From contig NC_013729.1 of NCBI RefSeq assembly GCF_000024345.1, forward strand, positions 5,022,001 through 5,086,000: a DNA stretch of 64,000 nucleotides, given 5' to 3'. The notes below the pieces were generated by a model that did not search any database, was not told where the DNA came from, and saw nothing but the letters and a program-made list of their open reading frames with translations. This DNA is from Kribbella flavida DSM 17836 (GTDB lineage Bacteria; Actinomycetota; Actinomycetes; Propionibacteriales; Kribbellaceae). Shown here piece after piece: positions 49,431 through 58,672 of the stretch. Within the stretch, counting starts at the first letter, position 1; every line of letters begins with the position of its first letter. The position numbers were made by a program, and so were the translations under genes.

Positions 49431-49565
49431 CCGGGAATTGCCCGCGACCAGCGAAAGTCGTCAACCGCAGCGCGCCGGATCGATGGCTGAGCAGCCCATC
49501 GGCCGGCAGCCGTTTGACCGCAGGGACCTCAGGGCACCGAGCGCGTGTCCCCGGAGGAGGTCCAG

Positions 49566-49613
49566 ATGACGAGTTCCGTGCGCACATCCGGCCGAGGCGC
49601 TGAGTCGCGATGA
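49566..49613 (+). CDS. 15-codon leader ORF coupled to the TPP enzyme gene
   Basis: ATG 49566 has a strong GGAGGAGG site and reads MTSSVRTSGRGAESR, ending in TGA at 49611-49613, which overlaps the ATG of the next gene (ATGA). The downstream gene lacks a clear ribosome site, so its translation probably depends on reinitiation after this leader. No special amino-acid bias marks a known attenuator. Confidence 0.55.
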   Translation: MTSSVRTSGRGAESR

Positions 49614-51394
49614 CCCGCCTGGTCGCCGACGTCGTCGTCGAACGGTTGCGAACCTGGGGTGTCCCCCGCGTCTTCGGGTACACCGGAGACGGGATCGACC
49701 CGCTGCTGGCCGCGTTCCACCGAGCCGGCGGGGACCCGGCCTTCGTGCAAACCCGGCACGAGGAACTGGCCGCGCTGATGGCGACCGGCCACGCGAAGTA
49801 CACCGGACAGCCGGGCGTCTGCGTTTCCACCCAGGGTCCCGGGGCGATCCACCTGCTCAACGGCCTGTACGACGCGAAGCTCGACCGGCGTCCCGTGGTC
49901 GCCTTGGTCGGCCAGGTCGTCTCGACGGCGCTCGGCAGCGGCTATCTCCAGGAAGTCGACCTGCATGCGTTGTTCAAGGACGTCTGCGGTCAGTACCTGC
50001 AGACCGTCTTCCAGCCCGAACAGCTGCCGATGGCGCTCGACAACGCGTTCCGAACCGCCATCGCCACCAGTACGCCGACCTGCCTGATCCTGCCGCACGA
50101 CGTCCAGCGGGCTCCGGCCGCCGACGACCTTCCACACAGCCACGGCGTCGTGCCGTCGTCCGCGACGACAGGACAGCCGCCGCGGATCGAGCCGGACCAG
50201 GACGCCCTGCGGGAGGCGGCGAAGGTTCTGCAGGCCGGACGCAAGGTGGCGCTGCTGGTCGGGCGTGGTGCCGCCGGAGCCGCCGACGAGATCGCCGAGG
50301 TCGTGGACCTGCTCGGCGCCGGAGTCACGACCTCGCTGCTGGGCAAACCACTGCTGGACGAGCGCATCTCCTGGCACACCGGCGTGATGGGCCATCTCGG
50401 CACCACCGCGAGCGCCGAACTGCTGAACGGCTGCGACACCCTTCTCATCGTCGGCTGCAACGACCCGTGGACCGAGTTCTACCCGCAGCCCGGCCAGGCC
50501 AAAGCGGTGCAGATCGACATCGACGCACGCATCGTCGGCAGCAAGTACCCGGTGGACGTCGCCGTCGTCGGGGACACCGTCGCCTCGCTGCGCGCGCTGA
50601 TCCCGCTGCTTCGGCGCACCGACGACCGGAGCTGGGCCGGGCAGATCACCGAGAGCGTCAGCAAGTGGCACGACATCTCGGCCGAGCGAGCCGACTCCCC
50701 GGCCGACCCGGTCAATCCCGAACGCGTGGTCCGCGAACTGTCCGACCTGCTGCCCGCCGACGCACGGGTCGCCGTCGACGTCGGGTCTGCGACGTACTGG
50801 TACGCGCGGCACCTGGTGCTGCCGGTCGGCGTACCGGCTCATCTGTCCAGCTACCTGGCGACGATGGGGTGCGCGCTGCCCTACGGCATCGCCGCAAAGC
50901 TCGACGCGCCCGACCAGCCGGTGGTGGCACTCGTCGGCGACGGCGCAATGCAGATGAACGGCCTGCTCGAACTGATCACGCTCGCCGACCAGTGGCGTCA
51001 GTGGGCGGACCCGCGGTTCGTCGTTCTCGTCCTGCACAACCAGGACCTGAACGAGGTTTCCTGGGAGCAGCGGGAGATGGAGGGCGACGGCCGCTACCCC
51101 GCGTCCCAGCGGGTGCCGGAGTTCCCGTACGCGGCGTACGCCGAGCTGCTCGGGCTGCGCGGTCTGAAGGTCGAGCAAACCGATCAGATCCGGCCGGCTT
51201 GGCAAGCGGCGTTGACCGCCGACCGGCCGACGGTGATCGAGGCGCTGGTCGATCCGGGGGTACCGCTGCTTCCGCCGTACCTGCCGCAGGAGAAGCTGGA
51301 CAAGGTGCATGCGGGTCTCGACCAGGAGGACGACGGCAGCGGGGCCCGGCAGCACGTGCTCCGGCAGGTCGCCACCGAGAACTACCTCGACTAG
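49610..51394 (+). CDS. Thiamine-diphosphate enzyme (pyruvate oxidase/acetolactate synthase-like)
   Basis: 594-residue TPP-dependent enzyme. The N-terminal Pyr domain has FGYTGDGIDPLLAAF and catalytic Glu in RHEELAALMATGHA; the central domain has VALLVGRGAAGAADEI; the C-terminal PP domain has the TPP/metal motif GDGAMQMNG...LHNQDLN. The overall order resembles pyruvate:quinone oxidoreductase (PoxB) and acetolactate synthase large subunits. A PoxB-type membrane tail is not evident, and no small regulatory subunit gene is nearby, so a stand-alone oxidase/decarboxylase is more likely than IlvB. Substrate unproven. Confidence 0.88.
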   Translation: MTRLVADVVVERLRTWGVPRVFGYTGDGIDPLLAAFHRAGGDPAFVQTRHEELAALMATGHAKYTGQPGVCVSTQGPGAIHLLNGLYDAKLDRRPVVALVGQVVSTALGSGYLQEVDLHALFKDVCGQYLQTVFQPEQLPMALDNAFRTAIATSTPTCLILPHDVQRAPAADDLPHSHGVVPSSATTGQPPRIEPDQDALREAAKVLQAGRKVALLVGRGAAGAADEIAEVVDLLGAGVTTSLLGKPLLDERISWHTGVMGHLGTTASAELLNGCDTLLIVGCNDPWTEFYPQPGQAKAVQIDIDARIVGSKYPVDVAVVGDTVASLRALIPLLRRTDDRSWAGQITESVSKWHDISAERADSPADPVNPERVVRELSDLLPADARVAVDVGSATYWYARHLVLPVGVPAHLSSYLATMGCALPYGIAAKLDAPDQPVVALVGDGAMQMNGLLELITLADQWRQWADPRFVVLVLHNQDLNEVSWEQREMEGDGRYPASQRVPEFPYAAYAELLGLRGLKVEQTDQIRPAWQAALTADRPTVIEALVDPGVPLLPPYLPQEKLDKVHAGLDQEDDGSGARQHVLRQVATENYLD

Positions 51395-51482
51395 GGCACG
51401 CCTTCGGTGCGCCGAGGTGTCGTGCCGAGCGCGCGCAGCAGGCTGCTAGGCAGTGACGCCGGCCGCCCAGGAAGTCAGGCCG

Positions 51483-52454
51483 TCAGACGAGCACCGACTC
51501 GGGATCGATGTCGAGGCGGAGGCCGCGCCAGACCGGGTGGCGAAGGCGGCCATCCGCGGCCCAGCCGGAGTAGGTGACCTCGGCGACCAGCAGCGGGTCG
51601 AGCCAGTGCGCAGCGCGCCGGTCGGTGCCGGGGATGGAGGAGGCGTCGAAGGGCGGCCGGTCGATCTCCAGGCCGGCCAGCTCCGCGCCGAGCAGGTCGA
51701 GCATGGCGAAGTCGAGGCCGGAGCCGACCTTGCCGATCAGGACCAGGTCGCCGCCGGGCTCGGCGTACGCGCCGCAGTAGAGCGAACCGATCCGGCCGGC
51801 CCGGTTGCCCTCCCCCGGATGCCAGCCGCACAGCACGACGTCGCGGGTCAGGACCGGCTTCACCTTGATCCAGTCGGAGCTGCGCTTGCCCGGCAGGTAA
51901 CGCGACTTGCGGCGTTTGGCGACCACACCTTCCAGGCCGGTGGACGCCGACAGGTCGAGCGCTTGCTCACCGTCGGGATACGCCTGCGGCACCTCCCAGA
52001 ACGGGTCGTCGATGTCGAGCGACTCGAGCAGCGCCCGGCGCTCGTCGTACGTTGCCTCGAGCAAGGACTTGCCGTCGAACCGGAGAATGTCGAAGACGCG
52101 CACCGACACCGGGACCTGGACGACCAGCTGGGCCAGCTGGCGCGGATCGCGGACGTGCATGCGCCGCTGCAGCAGCCCGAACGACGGGGCGCCGTTCTCG
52201 TCGAGGGTGACGATCTCCCCGTCCAGCACCGCGGGCAGTTGCAGCCCCGGCGCCTCGGCCAGGCCCAAGAGCTCGGGATAGCCGCCGGAGACGTCCCGGC
52301 TGTTGCGCGACCAGAGCCGGCAGCCGTCGGCGTCCACCTCGGCGATCACCCGGATGCCGTCCCACTTCAACTCGTACGCCCAGTCCGCGCCGGTCGGCAT
52401 CACCCCGAGCGCGGCCATCATCGGCAGCACCGGCGGCACGGTCGAGGGACTCAC
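51483..52454 (-). CDS. ATP-dependent DNA ligase
   Basis: 323-residue ligase with the nucleotidyltransferase motif I ELKWDGIR (adenylated Lys30), motif III VFDILRFDG, motif IV GLEGVVAKR and motif V WIKVKP, then an OB-fold domain (about 205-320) with GKVGSGLDFAMLDLLG. It matches the stand-alone ligase modules (LigC/LigD ligase-type) of actinobacterial end-joining. No Ku or polymerase gene is adjacent. GTG start, 63 bases after the helicase gene's end on the same strand. Confidence 0.92.
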   Translation of the reverse strand: MSPSTVPPVLPMMAALGVMPTGADWAYELKWDGIRVIAEVDADGCRLWSRNSRDVSGGYPELLGLAEAPGLQLPAVLDGEIVTLDENGAPSFGLLQRRMHVRDPRQLAQLVVQVPVSVRVFDILRFDGKSLLEATYDERRALLESLDIDDPFWEVPQAYPDGEQALDLSASTGLEGVVAKRRKSRYLPGKRSSDWIKVKPVLTRDVVLCGWHPGEGNRAGRIGSLYCGAYAEPGGDLVLIGKVGSGLDFAMLDLLGAELAGLEIDRPPFDASSIPGTDRRAAHWLDPLLVAEVTYSGWAADGRLRHPVWRGLRLDIDPESVLV

Positions 52455-52517
52455 GCGCTCGCCCGTCCGGGCGCGGCACAGCGCGTGGCATGGACGAACA
52501 GGGACGCAGACATGGCC

Positions 52518-54512
52518 TCAGTCTTGGAGTCGTTTCAGGGCGCCGAGCACCTTCTCACGATCGGCCGTCGGCCACATCGGAGGCAAGGAGGCGCGCAGGA
52601 AACCGCCGTAGCGAGCGGTGACGATGCGCGGGTCCAGGATCGCGACGATGCCGCGATCGGTGGTGCGGCGGATCAGCCGGCCGGCGCCCTGGGCCAGCAG
52701 CAGCGCGGCGTGCGTCGCGGCGACCGCCATGAAGCCGTTGCCACCCGCTTCGTCGACGGCGCGCTGCCGCGCCGCCATCAACGGCTCGTCCGGGCGCGGG
52801 AACGGGATCCTGTCGATGATCACCAGGTTGCAGGTCGAGCCCGGCACGTCCAGCCCCTGCCACAGCGACAACGTGCCGAACAGCGAGGTCTCCGGGTCCT
52901 CGATGAACTCGCGGGACAGCTCGCCCAGGTGCGCGTCGCCCTGACAGAGGATCTTCAGGTCGGTCGCCTCGCGCACCGCCGCGGTCGCCGCCTCGGCCGC
53001 CCGGCGGGAGGAGAACAACCCGAGCGTGCGCCCGCCGGCGGCCGTGACCAGGTCGACGATCTCCTCGAACTGCCGCGGTCCGAGGCCGTCACGGTGCGGC
53101 GGCGGCAGGTGCTTGGCGACGTACAGGATCGCCTGCTTCTCGTACTCGAACGGGGAGCCGACGTCCAGCCCGCGCCACGGCAGCGGCCCGGTCTCGGAGT
53201 CGTCGTCCAGCGACGGCATCTCGTCGTCGTCGGCGAGCTTGTCGGCCGGGCGCAGGCCGACCTGGCGGGCGATCGCGTCGAAGTCGCCGCCGAGCGTCAG
53301 CGTCGCCGAGGTGAGCACCGCCGTCCGGTCCTTGAGCACCAGCTCGCGCAGCAGGCCGGCAACGGTCAGCGGCGCGATCCGCAACTCCTTGCCGAACCGG
53401 TCGCGGTCCACCAGCCAGACCACGTCGAGCGCGTTCAGCGCGGCGACCCGTTCGGCGACGTCGAAGATCTCCTTCACCGCGCCCTTGGACTGCCGCTTGG
53501 CACCGTCGGGGTCGTCGTCCTTGTCGTCGGACTTCTTGTTCAGGTCGGAGTAGACCGCGCGGGCCGCGTCACGGACCATCGCGGCGGCCTCCAGCACCGG
53601 CGCGTTGGCGGCCTCGATCCGGCCCTCGCGGGACTGGTCGAGCGCGGCCCGCAGCGCGTCGGAAGCGTCGATCAGGTCGTCGGCGTGGTCGTCGTCGACG
53701 AACCGGCGGGCCCGCTTCGCCGCCCGCTCGACCATCTGCGGGGACAACTCGTCGCCGGCCGCGCCGGTGACCCGGGCCGGCAGCTCGTGCGCCTCGTCGA
53801 CGATCACCACGTCGTGCTCGGGCAGCACCGTGCGGTTCTCGAACGCGTCGATCGACAGCAACGCGTGGTTGGTGATCACGATGTCGGCCTTGCGGGCCTG
53901 CTCCTTGGCCTTCTCGGCGAAGCACTGCTCGCCGTACGGGCACTTCTGCGCGCCGAGGCACTCCCGGGCGGCGATCGCCACCTGCTGCCAGGCCTGGTAC
54001 TGGTGCGAGGGAGCGTGGTCGCGGTCGCCGGCCTCGCCGTCGGTCAGCTGCTGCTCGGCCCACTCGCGCAGCTCGACCACCTGCTGGCCGATCGGGCCGG
54101 CGGGCGGGACGTCGACCAGCATGCCGTCCTCGTCCGGCGCGCCCTCGCGGATCCGGTGCAGGCAGGCATAGTTGTTGCGGCCCTTTTGGATCGCGTACGA
54201 CGGGCGGCGGGGCAGCAGCTTCTCGGTGGCGTCGAGCAGGGCCGGCACGTCGCGGTCGACCAGCTGGGACTGCAGTGCCAGGGTCGCCGTCGAGACGACG
54301 ACGCGGCGGTTCTCCACGGCGTGCACCAGGGCCGGGACCAGGTAGCCGAGCGACTTGCCGGTGCCGGTGCCGGCCTGGATCAGCAGGTGGGACCCGTCGT
54401 GCATCGACTGGTCCACCGCCTCGGCCATCTGGACCTGGCCCGGTCGTGTCTGACCGTTCAACCCGGAGACCGCGGCCTCCAGCAACTCCCGCACATCAAC
54501 ACCCACCGCCAC
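52518..54512 (-). CDS. DinG/Rad3-family ATP-dependent DNA helicase
   Basis: 664-residue superfamily-2 iron-sulphur helicase. Walker A is AGTGTGKSL, the DEAH box is VVIVDEAHEL, and the 4Fe-4S cysteines are in NNYACLHR and ECLGAQKCPYGEQCFAE. C-terminal motifs include LFGTLSLWQGLDVPGS and QGAGRLIRR. Such helicases unwind D-loops, R-loops or forked DNA in repair. A GTG start at 54512 reads MAVGVDVREL; a second GTG two codons on is possible. Upstream is a hairpin ending the secDF transcript, so it likely has its own promoter. Confidence 0.93.
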   Translation of the reverse strand: MAVGVDVRELLEAAVSGLNGQTRPGQVQMAEAVDQSMHDGSHLLIQAGTGTGKSLGYLVPALVHAVENRRVVVSTATLALQSQLVDRDVPALLDATEKLLPRRPSYAIQKGRNNYACLHRIREGAPDEDGMLVDVPPAGPIGQQVVELREWAEQQLTDGEAGDRDHAPSHQYQAWQQVAIAARECLGAQKCPYGEQCFAEKAKEQARKADIVITNHALLSIDAFENRTVLPEHDVVIVDEAHELPARVTGAAGDELSPQMVERAAKRARRFVDDDHADDLIDASDALRAALDQSREGRIEAANAPVLEAAAMVRDAARAVYSDLNKKSDDKDDDPDGAKRQSKGAVKEIFDVAERVAALNALDVVWLVDRDRFGKELRIAPLTVAGLLRELVLKDRTAVLTSATLTLGGDFDAIARQVGLRPADKLADDDEMPSLDDDSETGPLPWRGLDVGSPFEYEKQAILYVAKHLPPPHRDGLGPRQFEEIVDLVTAAGGRTLGLFSSRRAAEAATAAVREATDLKILCQGDAHLGELSREFIEDPETSLFGTLSLWQGLDVPGSTCNLVIIDRIPFPRPDEPLMAARQRAVDEAGGNGFMAVAATHAALLLAQGAGRLIRRTTDRGIVAILDPRIVTARYGGFLRASLPPMWPTADREKVLGALKRLQD

Positions 54513-54585
54513 ACCCTAGCCGGGTCGGCGGACAGAAATCTCCGACGGCTTCAGGAGCTGTGGACAGACCCCGGGAAAGTACTTC

Positions 54586-54620
54586 GCCCTGTCCCGCCCG
54601 CTGCGCGGACGGGACAGGGC
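54586..54620 (-). terminator. Terminator between secDF and the helicase gene
   Basis: Nearly perfect 15-bp stem GCCCTGTCCCGCCCG/CGGACGGGACAGGGC with a 5-base loop, about 180 bases after the secDF stop. Confidence 0.65.
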
Positions 54621-54635
54621 GATGAAGGAAAGCGC

Positions 54636-54795
54636 CAGGGCGGCGAGCCGCCGGCGGGCTCGAGGGCACCGAGGCGGCGAGCCGCCGTGAGCCCGACAGC
54701 GCCGGTGAGCCCGACGACACCGAACCAGCGAGCCGCCGGTGGACCCGACGACGACGAACCAGCGAGCCGCCGGTGGAGCCGACGGCTCGCCGGTC
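54636..54795. repeat. GC-rich tandem repeat array
   Basis: Imperfect repeats of about 26-34 bases with core GCGAGCCGCCGGTGGA..CCGACGAC. The two clearest copies are at about 54727-54760 and 54761-54790; at least two shorter, diverged copies precede them (54636-54720). The last copy ends in GGCTCGCCGG, the inverse of the core, so hairpins can also form. Non-coding, starting right after secDF. Confidence 0.7.
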
Positions 54796-54797
54796 GG

Positions 54798-57095
54798 CTA
54801 GACGACCGCGCCGCGGTCGGGCGCGGCGTCGCGGTCCTGCTGGACGCGCTTGGGGCGGGGCGGCGGGGCGGGGTAGCGCTTCTCGAGTTCGACCAGCAGC
54901 GGGGCCGCGGTGAGGTTCGAGGAGTAGGTGCCGACCACGATGCCGAGCAGCAGGGCGAGGGCGAAGTCTGCCAGTGAGTCGCCGCCGAGGAACAGCAGCG
55001 CGGCCAGGATGAACAACGTCGAGATACCGGTGTTGATGGTTCGCGGCAGCACGTTCACGATCGCGGTGTCGATGACCGGGCCGAGGTTCTCGGTGGAGCG
55101 CGCGTTGCGGGTCTCCCGGATCCGGTCGAAGACGACCACCGAGTCGTTCACGGTGTACCCGATGATGGTCAGCATCGCGGCCAGGAAGATGCCGTCGACC
55201 GGTTTGCCGGTCCAGGCGAAGACGCCGACCACGACCGCGACGTTCTGCAGCAGGGCCAGCACCGCGCCCGCGCCGAAGGTCCAGCGGAACCGGATCGCCA
55301 GGTACGCCAACTGCGCCAGCAGGGCGACGCCGAGCGCGATCAGCGCCTTGTTCCGCAACTCGTTGCCCAGCGACGGGCCGATGCTCTCGTTGCGGATGAC
55401 CTCGGAGCCGCCGCCGATCCGGCCGATCGACTCGCGGATCTTCTCCGCCTCGTCGTTGCTGATGGTGCCGGTCCGCACGGTGATGTCGTCGGTGCCGGAG
55501 GCCTGCACCACCGCGTTCGGGTAGCCGGCTTCGGCGACCGCCGCGCGGGCCTGGTCGGGGCTGACCGGCTGGGTGGTGCTCACCTCGATCAGCCGGCCAC
55601 CGGTGAACTCGATGCCGAGGTTCAGGCCGCGGATCGCCACACCGGCGACGCTGATCACGATGGCGGCCAGGGTGATCAGCAGCCAGCGGCGGCTGTGCTT
55701 CATCAGCGCCGGTTGCTTCGCCTCCAGCCAGGTCCGGACCCGGCCGTGACCGGCGATGCCGCTGATGCTCGGCCGGTTCAGCACGAACTTGCGGGAGACG
55801 AAGAACTCGGCGAACACCCGGGTGACGACCAGTGCGGAGAGCATCGAGGCGATCACACCGACGCTCAGCGTGACACCGAAGCCGCGGACCGGTCCGGCGG
55901 CGAGGAAGAAGAGCAACCCGGCCGCGAGCAGCGTGGTGATGTTGGAGTCGGCGATCGCGGACAGCGCGTTGCCGAAGCCGCTGCGCAGGGAGCGTCGCAG
56001 GCCGTCGGTCCGGCCGGCGATGTAGTCCTCGCGGGCTCGCTCGAAGACCAGGACGTTCGCGTCGACGGCCATACCGATGGCGAGCACGAAACCTGCCAGG
56101 CCGGGCAGGGTCAGGGTCGCGCCGATCACCGTCAGCGCGGCGTACGACATGCCCGCGTAGGCGAGCAGGCCGATCACGGCCATCAGACCGACCAGGCGGT
56201 AGACCAGCACGATGAACAGCGCGGTCAGCGCGACGCCGATGACGCCGGCCCAGGCGCTGGCCTGGATCGCGTCCTTGCCGAGCGAGGGGCCGACCGTGCG
56301 CTGGTCGATGATGTCGACCGGCAGCGGCAGCGCGCCGCCGGAGATCAGCGCGGACAGGTCCTTGGCCTGCTCCTCGGTGAAGTTGCCGGTGATGGTGCTG
56401 TTGCTGCCGGGCAGGCCGACGTTGCACAGCGTGCTGCCGCCGGTCGGGTCGACCTGTGGCGCGGTGAGCACCTCGTTGTCGAGCACGATCGCGACCGAGC
56501 GCTGTGGGGCGCCGACCGGCTGGCAGGCGGCCTTGCCGGTGATCTGGGACCAGATCTTGCCGCCGTCATCCTTGAAGTTCAGCTGGACGATCCAGCCCTG
56601 CGCCATCTGCTGGGTGTCGAGCACAGCCTCGGCACCACCGACCATGTCTCCGGTCATCGCCGGCTTGCCGAGCTTCAGCACACCGCCGTCGTCGCTCGGC
56701 AGGTAGAGATCGCCGGCCGCGGGCTTGGCCGGCTTCGCGGCGACCTGGTCGAGCACCTCGTGGAAGCTCAGCTGGGCGGTCTTGCCGATCACCTCGGCCG
56801 CCTCGCGCGGGTCCTGCACGCCGGGCAGCTCGACGATGATCCGCCGCTCCCCCTGCCTGGTCACGCTCGGCTCGGTGACACCGAGCGCGTCGATCCGGCG
56901 GCGGAGCACCTCGAGCGCCTTGTCCGTCGAATTCTGGTCCGCCTTGACCGTCGGCGAGTCGCTGGTTTCGAGCACGATCTGCGTTCCACCGCGCAGATCC
57001 AGACCGAGCTCCGGCCGCGCGGTCAGTACGACGTACGTCGACGCCGCCAGGACGAGGAACGCGAACAGAGCGCGGACCAGGGACGACCGGTTCAC
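54798..57095 (-). CDS. secDF: Fused protein translocase subunit SecDF
   Basis: 765-residue membrane protein fusing SecD and SecF, the proton-driven partners of SecYEG that pull proteins across the membrane. SecD part: first helix about 7-24, GLDLRGGTQIVLE, a large outside domain (P1) and DIIDQRTVGPSLGKDAI, then five helices with GLAGFVLAIGMAVDANVLVFER. SecF part begins near RRWLLITLAAIVISVAGV with LGIEFTGG and GYTVNDSVVVFDRIRE. The GTG at 57095 has CGGAGG 6 bases upstream. Actinobacteria usually have separate secD and secF; a fused copy may be a second paralogue. Confidence 0.95.
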   Translation of the reverse strand: MNRSSLVRALFAFLVLAASTYVVLTARPELGLDLRGGTQIVLETSDSPTVKADQNSTDKALEVLRRRIDALGVTEPSVTRQGERRIIVELPGVQDPREAAEVIGKTAQLSFHEVLDQVAAKPAKPAAGDLYLPSDDGGVLKLGKPAMTGDMVGGAEAVLDTQQMAQGWIVQLNFKDDGGKIWSQITGKAACQPVGAPQRSVAIVLDNEVLTAPQVDPTGGSTLCNVGLPGSNSTITGNFTEEQAKDLSALISGGALPLPVDIIDQRTVGPSLGKDAIQASAWAGVIGVALTALFIVLVYRLVGLMAVIGLLAYAGMSYAALTVIGATLTLPGLAGFVLAIGMAVDANVLVFERAREDYIAGRTDGLRRSLRSGFGNALSAIADSNITTLLAAGLLFFLAAGPVRGFGVTLSVGVIASMLSALVVTRVFAEFFVSRKFVLNRPSISGIAGHGRVRTWLEAKQPALMKHSRRWLLITLAAIVISVAGVAIRGLNLGIEFTGGRLIEVSTTQPVSPDQARAAVAEAGYPNAVVQASGTDDITVRTGTISNDEAEKIRESIGRIGGGSEVIRNESIGPSLGNELRNKALIALGVALLAQLAYLAIRFRWTFGAGAVLALLQNVAVVVGVFAWTGKPVDGIFLAAMLTIIGYTVNDSVVVFDRIRETRNARSTENLGPVIDTAIVNVLPRTINTGISTLFILAALLFLGGDSLADFALALLLGIVVGTYSSNLTAAPLLVELEKRYPAPPPRPKRVQQDRDAAPDRGAVV

Positions 57096-57376
57096 TACAA
57101 GCCTCCGGGAGGTGGGCACCCGCGGTACGGGCGTCGTGACACAGAGCGGACCACGGTGCGTGGAACGCACAGTGTACGGACGCCGCCCAGTATGGGGCAC
57201 CAAACAAGCGTTCGCCCCGACGGCAGCCCAGTGCCATGGCATCAGCGCGCACCAGAATTCATTGACGCCTCAGGCGACCACGGCCTAACTTCTGCTCCAC
57301 TCGCTCCGTGACCGCCCACGGACTAAGCGTGATCACCCCTCCGCCCGGTGGGTGAACTGTTCCCTGAGGAGGAACC

Positions 57377-58561
57377 GTGCGTCGACGTCTCCGCCTGTCC
57401 CTGGCCGCCGCCATCGTGCCGGCGATCGCCCTGACCACTGCCGGCGCGGCCGGTGCCGCGCCCACCCCCGAGCCCAGCGGCCGGATCATCGCGGTCCAGC
57501 GCGCTGCCGCCGAACCGGGAGTGAGCGCCGTCAAGGACACCTACATCGTCGAGCTGAAGCAGGGCGTCCGGCTGAGGAGCTCGCTCGGCATCGCCCCGCA
57601 GCGGCAGTTCAGCAGCGCCGTCAACGGGTTCAGCGCCAAGCTGACCCCCGCCCAGCTGGCCGCGCTGCAGAAGCATCCGGACGTGGTCGCCATCTCCGAG
57701 GACGTCTACGTCGCGAACGCGCTGGACGCCACCCAGACCAACCCGCCGTCGTGGGGCATCGACCGGATCGACCAGCGCAACCTGCCACTGTCGCGCTCGT
57801 ACACCTACACCCGGACCGGCACCGGCGTGCACGCCTACATCATCGACTCCGGCGTCGACCCGAGCCACCCGAACTTCGGCGGCCGGGCGACCTTCGACTT
57901 CAACGGCCTGGACAGCAACAACACCGACTGCAACGGCCACGGCACGCACGTCGCCGGCACCATCGGCTCCAGCTCGTACGGCGTGGCCAAGAACGTCCGG
58001 CTGCACGGCGTCAAGTGGCTGAACTGCAGCGGCGGTGGTACGGCGTCCGCCGCGATCGCCGCCGTCGACTGGGTGACCCGCAACGCGATCAAGCCGGCCG
58101 TCGCGAACACCTCGTGGAACTTCACCGCGAACACCACGCTGGAGAACTCGCTGCGCCGGATGATCAGCTCCGGCGTGTTCCTGGCCACCTCGGCGGGCAA
58201 CACCGGCGCGAACTCCTGCCACCTGCTGCCGCGCAAGATCGAGACCGCCCTGGTCACCGCGGCCAGCACCAGCACCGACGCGCGGGCGTCGTACTCGAGC
58301 ACCGGCTCCTGCGTCGACGTGTACGCGCCGGGCTCGGCCATCGTGTCCACGCTGCCGGGCAACACCACCGGCTCCTACAACGGCACCTCGATGGCCACGC
58401 CGCACGTGGCCGGGGTCGCCGCGCTCTACCTGCAGACCAGCCCGTCGGCCACACCGGCCACGGTCAAGTCGTACCTCGAGAGCTCCGCGACGCCGAACGT
58501 GGTCAGCGGCGGCGGCACCGGCGGCACGGTGAACCGCCTGCTCTTCACCAACGGCCTGTAG
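57377..58561 (+). CDS. Secreted subtilisin-like serine protease (S8)
   Basis: 394-residue exported protease. Signal peptide about 1-28, an I9-type inhibitor propeptide (about 50-115, TYIVELKQGV...VVAISEDVYV), then the peptidase domain with Asp157 (YIIDSGVD), His188 (GHGTHVAG) and Ser338 (NGTSMATPHVAG). It should be made as a zymogen and mature outside. No C-terminal extra domain. Start GTG 57377 with GAGGAGG upstream. Broad proteolysis is likely; divergent from secDF. Confidence 0.95.
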   Translation: MRRRLRLSLAAAIVPAIALTTAGAAGAAPTPEPSGRIIAVQRAAAEPGVSAVKDTYIVELKQGVRLRSSLGIAPQRQFSSAVNGFSAKLTPAQLAALQKHPDVVAISEDVYVANALDATQTNPPSWGIDRIDQRNLPLSRSYTYTRTGTGVHAYIIDSGVDPSHPNFGGRATFDFNGLDSNNTDCNGHGTHVAGTIGSSSYGVAKNVRLHGVKWLNCSGGGTASAAIAAVDWVTRNAIKPAVANTSWNFTANTTLENSLRRMISSGVFLATSAGNTGANSCHLLPRKIETALVTAASTSTDARASYSSTGSCVDVYAPGSAIVSTLPGNTTGSYNGTSMATPHVAGVAALYLQTSPSATPATVKSYLESSATPNVVSGGGTGGTVNRLLFTNGL

Positions 58562-58579
58562 GACCCAGCTACCCAGGCA

Positions 58580-58618
58580 GCCGCCGTACCGGACTTCCAC
58601 CAGAGCCGGTACGGCGGC
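58580..58618. terminator. Bidirectional terminator hairpin
   Basis: Perfect 13-bp stem GCCGCCGTACCGG/CCGGTACGGCGGC with a 13-base loop, between the convergent protease and response-regulator genes. Confidence 0.7.
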
Positions 58619-58672
58619 GCTGCGGTTCTGGGCGTGTCTCCCAGTGCCGCGCAGCAGGCGGGCGAGACATGC

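Noticed and set aside
54636..54795. Repeat array as a CRISPR
   Set aside because: Units are contiguous and diverged with no unique spacers and no cas genes nearby.
51453..54977. Long plus-strand open frame opposite the ligase and helicase genes
   Set aside because: Antisense shadow of two well-supported minus-strand genes, low-complexity translation.
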